A stretch of 8,109 nucleotides of DNA, taken from NCBI GenBank assembly GCA_020348365.1, contig CP070749.1:567769-575877 (forward strand), in the 5' to 3' direction. The stretch comes from Candidatus Bathyarchaeota archaeon (lineage in GTDB: Archaea; Thermoproteota; Bathyarchaeia; Bathyarchaeales; Bathyarchaeaceae). Position numbers and translations under genes: made by a program. A model generated the notes under the pieces. That model was not told the DNA's origin, did no database searches, and saw only the letters and a list, made by a program, of their open reading frames with translations. Shown in pieces: positions 1 to 5,480 of the stretch (within the stretch, counting starts at the first letter, position 1; every line of letters starts with the position of its first letter).

Positions 1-1
1 A

Positions 2-94
2 TATTCTCTGCCTATCACAAAGCATTTTAAGCTCTCCAGCCAATCCCTGCGTCAAACAGTAAAAGAGAACGGGAGAACGCTTTATGACAGATAG
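2..94 (+). CDS. Possible C-terminal tail of a gene entering from the left edge
   Basis: One frame is open from the window edge to a TAG at 92-94 and would encode about 30 residues ending in KENGRTLYDR. The other two plus frames close earlier, at 30 and 62. The ending loosely resembles the extreme C-terminus of small MNT-type nucleotidyltransferases, which often finish with a Gly-x-x-Leu-Tyr pattern, but that is recollection on a very short stretch. Its stop overlaps the start of the next small ORF by 11 bp, a common arrangement for translationally coupled genes. Too little is present to assign a function; it could also be non-coding. Confidence 0.3.
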   Translation, partial: YSLPITKHFKLSSQSLRQTVKENGRTLYDR

Positions 95-200
95 ACTTGG
101 AGCAATCCTCGCACGCATGGAAAAACGAAGAGATGAACTCCTCGAAAAACAGAACAACGAACGCAGAAGAGAGATAGGATCAAACAGCACAGGCAACTAA
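84..200 (+). CDS. Small charged hypothetical protein (38 aa)
   Basis: This is an ATG-started ORF of 38 codons with a good ribosome binding site (GGGAG at 71-75, 8-nt spacer) ending in TAA at 198-200. The product begins MTDRLGAILARMEKRRDELL and is dominated by Arg, Lys and Glu, so it is probably one amphipathic or coiled-coil helix followed by a polar Ser/Asn/Gly tail. There is no Cys, signal peptide or membrane segment. It overlaps the end of the preceding open frame by 11 bp, so it may be the last gene of an operon that begins outside the window. I recognise no family. The ribosome binding site and codon-like composition favour a real gene, but its length leaves chance possible. Confidence 0.4.
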   Translation: MTDRLGAILARMEKRRDELLEKQNNERRREIGSNSTGN

Positions 201-296
201 ACGTTTTCTCGGTTCAGCTCTACCCCGAAGAGAAATTGCAGATCTGGATCCCACCACTTATACCGACTCATGCATGATTGATGCCCACATATCTCG

Positions 297-1061
297 CTAT
301 TCGAGTTGAAGGCGTTCTTTGGCATTCTCTGATGTGGCTTCAGCCACCACATCAAAAGATACTCCTTTGAGCTCCGCAATCTTTCTAGCAATGAATGGCA
401 GGAATGCAGGTTCATTCCGTCTTCCCCTCATCTCTTGGGGAGCAAGCCAGGGACTATCAGTCTCGAGTAGAATCTTGTCCAAGCTTATCCATCGGGCAAG
501 CTCCTGCAATCTACGAGCGTTCTGGAATGTAACCGGCCCTGCTAATGATATGTGGAATCCTGCTCTAATGCACTGTTTAGCCATCTCTCTACCTCCTGAG
601 AAACAATGCATCACCCCTTCTACTCTCCCCTCAAACTTGGAGAGAACTTCGAGAATGTCCCGATTTGCATCTCTATCATGGATCACCACGGGCAACTCCA
701 GCTCCTCGGCCAGAAGCAGTTGGGCTTCAAAGGCTTTCTTCTGAGCCTCCCTAGGCGATAGATCCCGATAATAATCCAACCCGATCTCGCCAATGGCCAC
801 AACCTTCACATGCCCAGCGAGCGCCCTCAGCTCATCCAATACGTGATCGCTGAATTGGCTGGCGTTGTGAGGATGAATTCCAACGGTTGCGAAAAGCCCC
901 TCATGCCTCTCAGCCAACTCCACGCCCGCTTTACAGCCATCAACGTCAAACCCAATATTCACTATATATTCAACGCCAGCTTCTCTGGCTCGCCCCACCA
1001 CCGCCTCTCGATCCTTATCAAAGCTCGCCCATTGAAGATGCGCGTGAGAGTCCACCAACAA
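297..1061 (-). CDS. TatD-family metal-dependent hydrolase (DNase)
   Basis: This is a TIM-barrel amidohydrolase of the TatD family, whose characterised members are Mg-dependent 3'-5' exonucleases or DNases. Counting from the upstream TTG at 1085, the metal-site motifs are all present: DSHAHL at 12-17, GIHPHNA at 69-75, GEIGLDYY at 99-106 (metal-bridging Glu100), the HDR histidine at 136, MHCFSG around His160, and the closing ETDSPWLAP with Asp210. Length (about 254 aa) is normal. I chose the TTG at 1061 because GGAGG at 1069-1073 sits 7 nt ahead of it, giving MLVDSHAHL. A TATA-like box at 1096-1105 predicts transcription from about 1074, so the TTG at 1085 would lie upstream of the transcript. 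The GTG at 1055 is another possible start. The exact substrate is not readable from sequence. Confidence 0.93.
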   Translation of the reverse strand: MLVDSHAHLQWASFDKDREAVVGRAREAGVEYIVNIGFDVDGCKAGVELAERHEGLFATVGIHPHNASQFSDHVLDELRALAGHVKVVAIGEIGLDYYRDLSPREAQKKAFEAQLLLAEELELPVVIHDRDANRDILEVLSKFEGRVEGVMHCFSGGREMAKQCIRAGFHISLAGPVTFQNARRLQELARWISLDKILLETDSPWLAPQEMRGRRNEPAFLPFIARKIAELKGVSFDVVAEATSENAKERLQLE

Positions 1062-1095
1062 ATCTGAGCCTCCGCGCCTAAGCAAGCCTAATGAT

Positions 1096-1105
1096 GTATA
1101 AAAGG
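1096..1105 (-). promoter_or_regulatory. TATA-like promoter of the TatD gene
   Basis: On the minus strand this reads CCTTTTATAC, a good archaeal TATA box. Initiation about 25 nt downstream would fall near 1074, just ahead of the GGAGG ribosome binding site at 1069-1073, giving a very short leader. It supports the 1061 start over 1085. This is inference from position and sequence only. Confidence 0.5.
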
Positions 1106-1182
1106 ACTGATGAAAGAAACCACCCCCCAGTGCATAATCCTGCGTTTCTGTAGAGCATGCATGGGTTCATTGGGCCTAGGGG

Positions 1183-1485
1183 TCATCCCTTCCTTATTCC
1201 AGACATGAGGCCGATAGCGAAGCCGCCCATAAACAGCAGGCTAGATGTCAGCAACGCCACTAGGGATGAGCCAAAGGCGACAACAAAGGCTGATATCGTT
1301 TCCAATTCACGAATGTTCAGACTGATGATGTTTGCATAGCCCAAGTAGGCAAGCGCAGCGATGAGGGCTCCAATGATGATGGCAGGTCTGTAGACCTTCT
1401 TAGCAGCGTATCCAACTACAAAACCGCCAATGCCACCCGCGCTCAATGGCAGGATCAAAGGCAGAATCGAGGTTATTTCACTCAT
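1183..1485 (-). CDS. FUN14-family integral membrane protein
   Basis: This 100-aa hydrophobic protein has a Gly-rich first segment (about 14-28, LSAGGIGGFVVGYAAKK), a second hydrophobic stretch (about 34-54) and a third (about 64-86). It ends in the FUN14-typical Gly-rich signature GGFAIGLMSGIRKG at 87-100. The family is named after yeast Fun14 and human FUNDC1; prokaryotic members occur widely in archaea and their function is not established. The start is set at the ATG at 1485, which has a near-perfect ribosome binding site (GGAGGTGATG, 1491-1500) five nt upstream. A longer reading from the TTG at 1503 would put that site inside the coding region, so it is unlikely. The gene lies in the same direction as TatD but 120 bp away with its own leader, so it is probably transcribed separately. 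Confidence 0.8.
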   Translation of the reverse strand: MSEITSILPLILPLSAGGIGGFVVGYAAKKVYRPAIIIGALIAALAYLGYANIISLNIRELETISAFVVAFGSSLVALLTSSLLFMGGFAIGLMSGIRKG

Positions 1486-1615
1486 TCTATCATCACCTCC
1501 CAAACTGGTTAATGATGTTGCTCAGGAATCACGTTTCTCCATACTAATATGAATTATGAATCTGAAATCAGTAATCAGAACATTCTCTTGCGTGGACATG
1601 TGCATGTTGAGTCTG

Positions 1616-1939
1616 CTACATGGCAGACGCCCATACTTTCATCGAGAATGTAGTTGGGTATATGAGCTGTAATAGTTCTTGATGCATCTTCTGGAAGCTC
1701 TCGTCCTTCTCTTCTTTTGCCCAGCATCTTTCAAGATCCGCAAAGTTCTCAAACTCCCACATTGAAACGTATGCGCCGGCGGCGCCGCCGAACATTTGCC
1801 TGAAGAGCCTCCATGACTTCACCTCTCTGAACAATTCTGGATTCTCCTCCTTGTATTTCCGCACTCTCTTCATCAAATCTTTGAACTCGGCTCGTCTCTC
1901 CGGCTTAACCATACACGTCTCCACGACGAAGATACTCAT
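1616..1939 (-). CDS. Small NIPSNAP / ABM-like ferredoxin-fold protein
   Basis: The product is a soluble protein of 107 aa. It starts with a beta strand (MSIFVVETCMVKPE), continues with a long charged helix (about 15-35), then a strand carrying YVSMWEFENFADLERCW (57-73) and a second helix ending near residue 93. This strand-helix-strand order with a 'WEFENFADLE' stretch is typical of dimeric alpha-beta barrel proteins (NIPSNAP or antibiotic-biosynthesis-monooxygenase-like). Such proteins often act on small organic substrates or are of unknown role. There is no cofactor motif. Two adjacent ATGs exist (1942 and 1939); I chose 1939 because the GAGGTGA ribosome binding site at about 1944-1950 is almost touching the first one. 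The gene is divergent from the NTF2-like gene. Family assignment is by fold pattern and is moderate. Confidence 0.7.
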   Translation of the reverse strand: MSIFVVETCMVKPERRAEFKDLMKRVRKYKEENPELFREVKSWRLFRQMFGGAAGAYVSMWEFENFADLERCWAKEEKDESFQKMHQELLQLIYPTTFSMKVWASAM

Positions 1940-1978
1940 CATCTCACCTCTCCACTTTCATTCAACATGCACTGAACT

Positions 1979-1995
1979 GTAATAAAGATTTAAGA
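1979..1995. promoter_or_regulatory. Shared AT-rich promoter core between divergent genes
   Basis: GTAATAAAGATTTAAGA lies between the NIPSNAP-like gene and the NTF2-like gene. GATTTAAG on the plus strand (1987-1994) would start transcription near 2015, upstream of the TTG at 2044. CTTAAATC on the minus strand would start near 1965, upstream of 1939. One near-symmetric TATA element could serve both directions. Positional inference only. Confidence 0.35.
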
Positions 1996-2043
1996 GAGAT
2001 GCATGATTTGGTCTGCTCTGTAAACGATGTTGGTGAAGTCACG

Positions 2044-2421
2044 TTGGATGAGGAAGAAGAAGCCATCAAACACGTAATCGAAGAGGCGTATATCAAAGGC
2101 GTTCATGGAGACCAGGATGAAGGGAGAATAAGAAGTGGATTCCATCAGGAATTCGCGATGCTTGTTCTCAGCAACAACACCATCCAGAAAGTCAAGGTAG
2201 AGGATTGGCTGGGCAGAATCACCCAATTGAAAAAAGAGAATCCAGAACTGTGGAAATCCAAAACATCCCATGACTTCAAATTAGTGGATGTCACCAAGAA
2301 TGCTGCCTTGGCCAAGCTTAACGTCTTCAAAGGAAAAACCCACTTCTCCACAGACTACATGCTACTCTACAAGTTTGAAGAAGGCTGGAGAATAGTATCC
2401 AAAATATTCACTATCCCATAA
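2044..2421 (+). CDS. NTF2-like / putative lumazine-binding domain protein
   Basis: A 125-aa soluble protein with the layout of the cone-shaped NTF2-like fold: an N-terminal acidic helix ending EEAYIKGVHGDQDEGRI (about 13-29), then SGFHQEFAMLVLSNNTIQKVKVEDWL (31-56), and a C-terminal beta region ending YMLLYKFEEGWRIVSKIFTI. That order is characteristic of the 'putative lumazine-binding' subgroup, which includes small enzymes and ligand-binding proteins; no catalytic residues can be assigned. The TTG at 2044 is chosen because GGTGA at 2032-2036 is 7 nt upstream. The ATG at 1999 would add 15 residues (MHDLVCSVNDVGEVT), has only a weak purine run directly before it, and is part of the ATGCATG motif repeated in this window's gaps. 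The gene precedes the aldolase by 35 bp and may belong to the same transcript. Confidence 0.7.
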   Translation: MDEEEEAIKHVIEEAYIKGVHGDQDEGRIRSGFHQEFAMLVLSNNTIQKVKVEDWLGRITQLKKENPELWKSKTSHDFKLVDVTKNAALAKLNVFKGKTHFSTDYMLLYKFEEGWRIVSKIFTIP

Positions 2422-2456
2422 TAAACATGCATGTAGAAGCCCTGGTTGGAAGTGGG

Positions 2457-3356
2457 ATGTCAAAACCTAGATTGGAAGGCGTCTTTGTACCACACATAAC
2501 TCCATTTCGACGTGATGGAGAGATAGATGAGGCAGCACTGAAGCGTTGCCTGCAATTCTGGATTAAAGGAGGAGTTTCTGGACTCGTTCCATGCGGAAGC
2601 AATGGTGAAGCTCCATACCTCTCGAGAGAGGAGCGGAAGAGAGTCATCGAGACAGTTGTAAACGAAGCAGGCGGCAAGCTGCCCGTAATCGCTGGAACCG
2701 GAGCCATAGGCACGCGAGAAACAATCCAGTTGACCAAGGATGCAAAGGACATAGGCGTTGATGCAGCCCTCGTCGTAACACCATTCTATTACAAACACTC
2801 AACCGAAGAAATCTACGATCACTACAGCAATGTCCTCGAAGCTGTTGACCTACCAATCGTCATCTATAACATGCCAAAATTCACGGGATTCTCCTTGGAG
2901 CCAGGCGTGGTCCACAAACTCGCTTCCGAATATGACAACGCCCTCGGAATAAAAGACAGCAGTGGAAACCTGAGTCAGATAGCAGAACTCATCAGATTAA
3001 TCGGTGACAAAGCATCAGTGTTAGCCGGTACAGCCGACATCATCCTCCCAACGCTAATGCTCGGTGGAAAAGGCGCACTAATAGCAGTCGCAAATGTAAC
3101 TCCCAGACTCTGCAGCACATTATACAAATCCTTTAGAGAAGGAAGATTGGAAGCATCAGGCAGACTACAAGCACGCATAGCCTACGCAAACGAGGTTCTA
3201 ATCAGAAAGCACAATCAACTCGCGGCGATAAAGGAAGCACTGAACATGAAAGGCCTACCCGGCGGCTATCCACGAAAACCCACAGCACCCCTAAAAGAAA
3301 CTGAGAAGAAAGAGATCAAAGAATTACTTGAGGCCCCTGAACTCCAAAGTGTCTAA
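2457..3356 (+). CDS. Dihydrodipicolinate synthase / N-acetylneuraminate lyase superfamily aldolase
   Basis: A 299-aa class I pyruvate-type aldolase. Counting from the ATG at 2457, one can see the N-terminal PHITPF (12-17), the substrate pocket CGSNGE (46-51), the catalytic tyrosine Tyr137 in VIYNMP, the Schiff-base lysine Lys166 in GIKDSSG, and AGTADIILPTLMLGGKGAL further on. It is probably not canonical DapA: the GTTGE pocket is GSNGE, a form I associate with 4-hydroxy-2-oxoglutarate aldolase, and the position of E. coli DapA Arg138 (YNVPSRTG) is Phe142 here (YNMPKFTG). An oxo-acid aldolase or lyase is therefore likelier than lysine biosynthesis. The ATG at 2457 is preferred over the ATG at 2427, which lies in a CATGCATG palindrome; GGAAGTGGG precedes 2457 as a weak ribosome binding site. 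The acetamidase gene follows after 21 bp. Confidence 0.88.
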   Translation: MSKPRLEGVFVPHITPFRRDGEIDEAALKRCLQFWIKGGVSGLVPCGSNGEAPYLSREERKRVIETVVNEAGGKLPVIAGTGAIGTRETIQLTKDAKDIGVDAALVVTPFYYKHSTEEIYDHYSNVLEAVDLPIVIYNMPKFTGFSLEPGVVHKLASEYDNALGIKDSSGNLSQIAELIRLIGDKASVLAGTADIILPTLMLGGKGALIAVANVTPRLCSTLYKSFREGRLEASGRLQARIAYANEVLIRKHNQLAAIKEALNMKGLPGGYPRKPTAPLKETEKKEIKELLEAPELQSV

Positions 3357-3377
3357 ATGTGTGGTGGATGATTAATT

Positions 3378-4274
3378 ATGAAGATTGTTCCCCGAAGCAA
3401 GGTGATATACAGTTTCAGTTCTCAGCACAAGCCAGTTGAACACATCAAATCTGGCGAACTCGTTCTTCTTGAAACAGAGGATGCTCTGGGAGGACAGATA
3501 AAGAACGAAGAGAGCTCCCTAGACGTGCTTGACTGGTCCAAAGTTGATGGAGCAACAGGCCCAATCTTCATCGAGGGCGCAGCGCGTGGAGACACGCTCG
3601 TCGTGGAGATATTAGACATAAAGATCGAGGAGAAAGGACTGATCGTCACGGTCCCCAAGCATGGAATCCTGGGAGAAAAACGATTCAAACCCTCAACCAA
3701 GATGATCAGTACAAATGATGGTTACGTTCACTTCGATGAAGGCGTCCGCGTCAGGGCAAATCCTATGATAGGCACGATTGGCGTCGCTCCAGAATCGGGC
3801 GAGATTGCCTCGGGCTCTCTCGGCAGGCACGGCGGAAACATGGATGTCAAGATGCTAACCTCGGGCACCAAGCTCCATCTACCAGTCTTTGTTGAGGGAG
3901 CATTGTTTGCAGCTGGTGACATGCACGCGGTTCAGGCTGATGGAGAACTCTGCGTCTCATCCGTTGAGGTGGCTGGCGAAGCCCTCCTCAGATTCAGCGT
4001 CATCAAGAACAGAAAGCCCGAATGGCCAATCCTCGAAACCCACGGCTGCTTTGCCATTCTTGCCTGCGGCAACACTTTGGACGAAGCCGCCACGTTTGCC
4101 GCGGAGACCGCAGTGAAAGCTTTCATGCGAGAATATGACTGGTCCTTCGAGAGGGCATACATGTTTGGAAGCCTCGCCGTCGACCTCGAGATCAACCAGG
4201 TGGTGGATCCGAAGAAGGGCATTAGGGCAGCCATCTCAAAAGAGTTCATCTCATTAGAGAACATGTTGACTTAG
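3378..4274 (+). CDS. Acetamidase/formamidase family protein
   Basis: This 298-aa enzyme belongs to the FmdA/AmdA family, which hydrolyses formamide, acetamide or related small amides to the acid plus ammonia. The family landmarks are in order: TGPIFIEGAARGDTLVVEI (60-78), NPMIGTIGVAP (128-138), the GGNMD motif at 152-156, and GDMHAVQADGE at 180-190. The length matches the short archaeal and bacterial versions of the family. The start at 3378 is the first possible in this frame (TGA at 3369-3371); GGTGG at 3363-3367 may serve as ribosome binding site. With only 21 bp after the aldolase stop, the two genes are almost certainly co-transcribed. Together they suggest catabolism of a compound carrying an amide and a 2-oxo-acid or hydroxy-oxo-acid. 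The real substrate is unknown. Confidence 0.9.
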   Translation: MKIVPRSKVIYSFSSQHKPVEHIKSGELVLLETEDALGGQIKNEESSLDVLDWSKVDGATGPIFIEGAARGDTLVVEILDIKIEEKGLIVTVPKHGILGEKRFKPSTKMISTNDGYVHFDEGVRVRANPMIGTIGVAPESGEIASGSLGRHGGNMDVKMLTSGTKLHLPVFVEGALFAAGDMHAVQADGELCVSSVEVAGEALLRFSVIKNRKPEWPILETHGCFAILACGNTLDEAATFAAETAVKAFMREYDWSFERAYMFGSLAVDLEINQVVDPKKGIRAAISKEFISLENMLT

Positions 4275-4334
4275 AGTTACCGCCCATTAGCGCATGCATT
4301 GTAGTGTCTTACTGTTTAATAATTCAACAGAAAT

Positions 4335-4342
4335 ACTTATAG
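4335..4342 (+). promoter_or_regulatory. TATA-like promoter of the zinc-ribbon gene
   Basis: ACTTATAG in the 106-bp gap after the acetamidase gene. Initiation about 25 nt downstream (near 4364) would yield an mRNA with a leader of under 20 nt that still contains the GGTGA at 4367-4371. Positional inference. Confidence 0.35.
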
Positions 4343-4380
4343 GGAATCGTGACACTTAATATACTGGGTGAAGAGCACCC

Positions 4381-4707
4381 TTGCACTGTCCTAACCCAGA
4401 CTGCGAAAAGAAATTCGATCAGCTAGTCATGTTGGTCGACGACTCGGCAGTGCCCCGTGAAACGTATTATGCTTGTCCACACTGCAGCTCAAGGATTGAT
4501 ATCGTCTTCAACAAGGAAAACCTGAAATTCTCCAAGCGCGTAAGAGGCGCCAAGAAAGAGAAATCACCTGGATGCCCGCACTACTTCGGCTATTTGAAAT
4601 TGTTCCTTAAGAGTGGCCAGGTCCCGGAAGAATGTCTGACGTGCGGAAGATTGACTGCGTGCACGGATAAAGAAGTACATCATTCTGGTTTGGCATCGGG
4701 TTTGTAG
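4381..4707 (+). CDS. Cys-rich zinc-ribbon protein with CPHYFGYL / ECLTC module
   Basis: A 108-aa protein with two Cys modules. The first is a zinc ribbon: Cys3, Cys8, Cys32 and Cys35 (CPNPDC and CPHC). After a Lys/Arg-rich linker (49-61), the second module has Cys65 in CPHYFGYL (65-72) and Cys85, Cys88 and Cys94 in PEECLTCGRLTAC. Four cysteines with spacing x19, x2, x5 could hold zinc or an iron-sulfur cluster. I recall the CPHYFGYL...PEECLTC tail from other uncultured archaeal proteins, without known function. The TTG at 4381 is the only possible start, because a TGA lies at 4369-4371, and it has GGTGA nine nt upstream. The 3' end overlaps the convergent neighbour by 28 bp. A nucleic-acid-binding or sensory role is plausible but unproven. 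Confidence 0.75.
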   Translation: MHCPNPDCEKKFDQLVMLVDDSAVPRETYYACPHCSSRIDIVFNKENLKFSKRVRGAKKEKSPGCPHYFGYLKLFLKSGQVPEECLTCGRLTACTDKEVHHSGLASGL

Positions 4708-5348
4708 AGCCTCTTCTCAAAAGCGGACTTGGGCTTGAACCTGCCGCGGTACCGACGCATAGAAGCCCTCTCTCGCTGTACGTTCTTGTATCGCGCTATA
4801 ACCTTGGCTATTCTCGTCTTGGAGGGAGTTCTCCGTCTTCGGGGCATGGTTAGGCGGGGGGTCCTCTTCATCCACTCTGATTTTCCCCTTCTCTTCTTCA
4901 TGGGCGCCTTCGTCGTCACGCCTGTGGTCTTCCTGAAGGTCACAATTCTCTCGCCCAAATCTATATTATCCACCTTCCATCCAGCGTCCAACCAAGTCTG
5001 TCCCTGAGCGCTGCTTCGCGAGTTCATCCACCATCCTTCTGAGTCAATAGCTGAGGGGGGAAGTTCGTCTCCTATGATCTCCTCGACCTTTGGTAGGCTG
5101 AGAGTGATTATGCTCGTGAATTCTGCCCGTCGAGCCAAGTATACGCTGAGGGGAGTGTATTTGCCCGCGAGCTTTCTGGGCGAGACTCTTCTCCTAGCAC
5201 AGTTCAGGCACATAACAGCGTGCCTAAAGACCCCCCTATCCCAGGTGAAGGTGATACAGTCTCCACAATATAATCGCTTACATCTGGAACAACGTCTAAG
5301 AGTGTAGTAGGGCAATACTCTGCCACAGAGGCTACAGTCTTCTTCCAT
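4680..5348 (-). CDS. Zinc-finger protein with DUF7662-like middle domain and basic tail
   Basis: This 222-aa protein has three parts. Residues 5-50 hold eight cysteines as four CxxC-type pairs (5/8, 20/23, 28/31, 47/50), a cross-brace finger of RING, FYVE or AN1 type. Residues 64-139 read YTPLSVYLARR...KVEEIIGDELPPSA...GWWMNSRSS...TWLDAGWKVDNIDL...VTFRK. To my memory this matches the bacterial DUF7662 pattern (LPPSA...WW.N......WL.AGW.V..VDL....V.F.R), an uncharacterised small domain. Residues 140-222 are extremely basic, with about 30 Lys/Arg in 83 positions. A DNA- or RNA-associated protein is the natural inference. There is no clear ribosome binding site, so it may be translated from a leaderless mRNA. 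It is divergent from the HAD gene across a dyad-rich 132-bp gap. The DUF identification is by pattern memory, not by search. Confidence 0.75.
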   Translation of the reverse strand: MEEDCSLCGRVLPYYTLRRCSRCKRLYCGDCITFTWDRGVFRHAVMCLNCARRRVSPRKLAGKYTPLSVYLARRAEFTSIITLSLPKVEEIIGDELPPSAIDSEGWWMNSRSSAQGQTWLDAGWKVDNIDLGERIVTFRKTTGVTTKAPMKKRRGKSEWMKRTPRLTMPRRRRTPSKTRIAKVIARYKNVQRERASMRRYRGRFKPKSAFEKRLYKPDAKPE

Positions 5349-5359
5349 AACAAGTAATA

Positions 5360-5387
5360 GTCGCAGCGACTCAAAAGAATCTTTTGA
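5360..5387 (-). promoter_or_regulatory. Two abutting dyads at the promoter of the zinc-finger gene
   Basis: GTCGCAGCGAC (5360-5370, 5-bp arms, 1-nt centre) directly abuts TCAAAAGAATCTTTTGA (5371-5387, 7-bp arms, 3-nt centre). They lie 12-39 bp upstream of the ATG at 5348. If the mRNA is leaderless, the second dyad covers the expected TATA position, so they may be operators. No factor can be named. Confidence 0.35.
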
Positions 5388-5427
5388 AAATCAGCAGATC
5401 CCTCACCTTCCCGCAATATCTACACCA

Positions 5428-5437
5428 GATTAAAAAG
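5428..5437 (+). promoter_or_regulatory. TATA-like element upstream of the HAD gene
   Basis: GATTAAAAAG would place the transcript start near 5460, giving a leader of about 20 nt before the ATG at 5481. The leader lacks a convincing ribosome binding site. Weak, positional evidence. Confidence 0.3.
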
Positions 5438-5441
5438 CCAT

Positions 5442-5478
5442 GAATTCCCTATCTCCAGGGTCACAGACGCTGGAATTC
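5442..5478 (+). repeat. Inverted repeat GAATTCC...GGAATTC ahead of the HAD start
   Basis: Perfect 7-bp arms at 5442-5448 and 5472-5478 are separated by 23 bp, ending two bases before the ATG at 5481. The predicted transcript start falls between the arms, so a protein-binding dyad is more likely than an RNA hairpin. The inner pair TCCAG (5453-5457) and CTGGA (5470-5474) could instead form a small hairpin within the leader. Confidence 0.35.
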
Positions 5479-5480
5479 TT

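Noticed and set aside
319..744. Long plus-strand open frame opposite TatD
   Set aside because: It is antisense to an intact TatD gene with all family motifs, and its translation is low-complexity Ser/Leu-rich with no recognisable domain.
1062..1085. Longer TatD N-terminus from the TTG at 1085
   Set aside because: It would include the GGAGG ribosome binding site within the coding sequence and lies upstream of the transcript start predicted from the TATA box at 1096-1105.
1092..1145. Possible C/D box RNA around CTGATGA
   Set aside because: No matching D box follows at the right distance, and the region is better explained by the TatD promoter.
1511..1566. Possible C/D box guide RNA (ATGATGT ... 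CTGA)
   Set aside because: The C-box match is imperfect, and convincing D' and C' boxes at the right spacing are missing.
1835..2260. Shared KEENPELF / KKENPELW stretch in the NIPSNAP-like and NTF2-like proteins
   Set aside because: The short polar-helix similarity is not supported by the surrounding residues and the folds differ, so it is probably coincidence.
2457..3356. Calling the aldolase dapA
   Set aside because: The carboxylate-binding Arg is Phe, the pocket is GSNGE instead of GTTGE, and no lysine-pathway gene is nearby.
3422..4264. Open frames antisense to the acetamidase gene
   Set aside because: They are shadow frames of a well-supported family member, without ribosome binding sites or recognisable domains.
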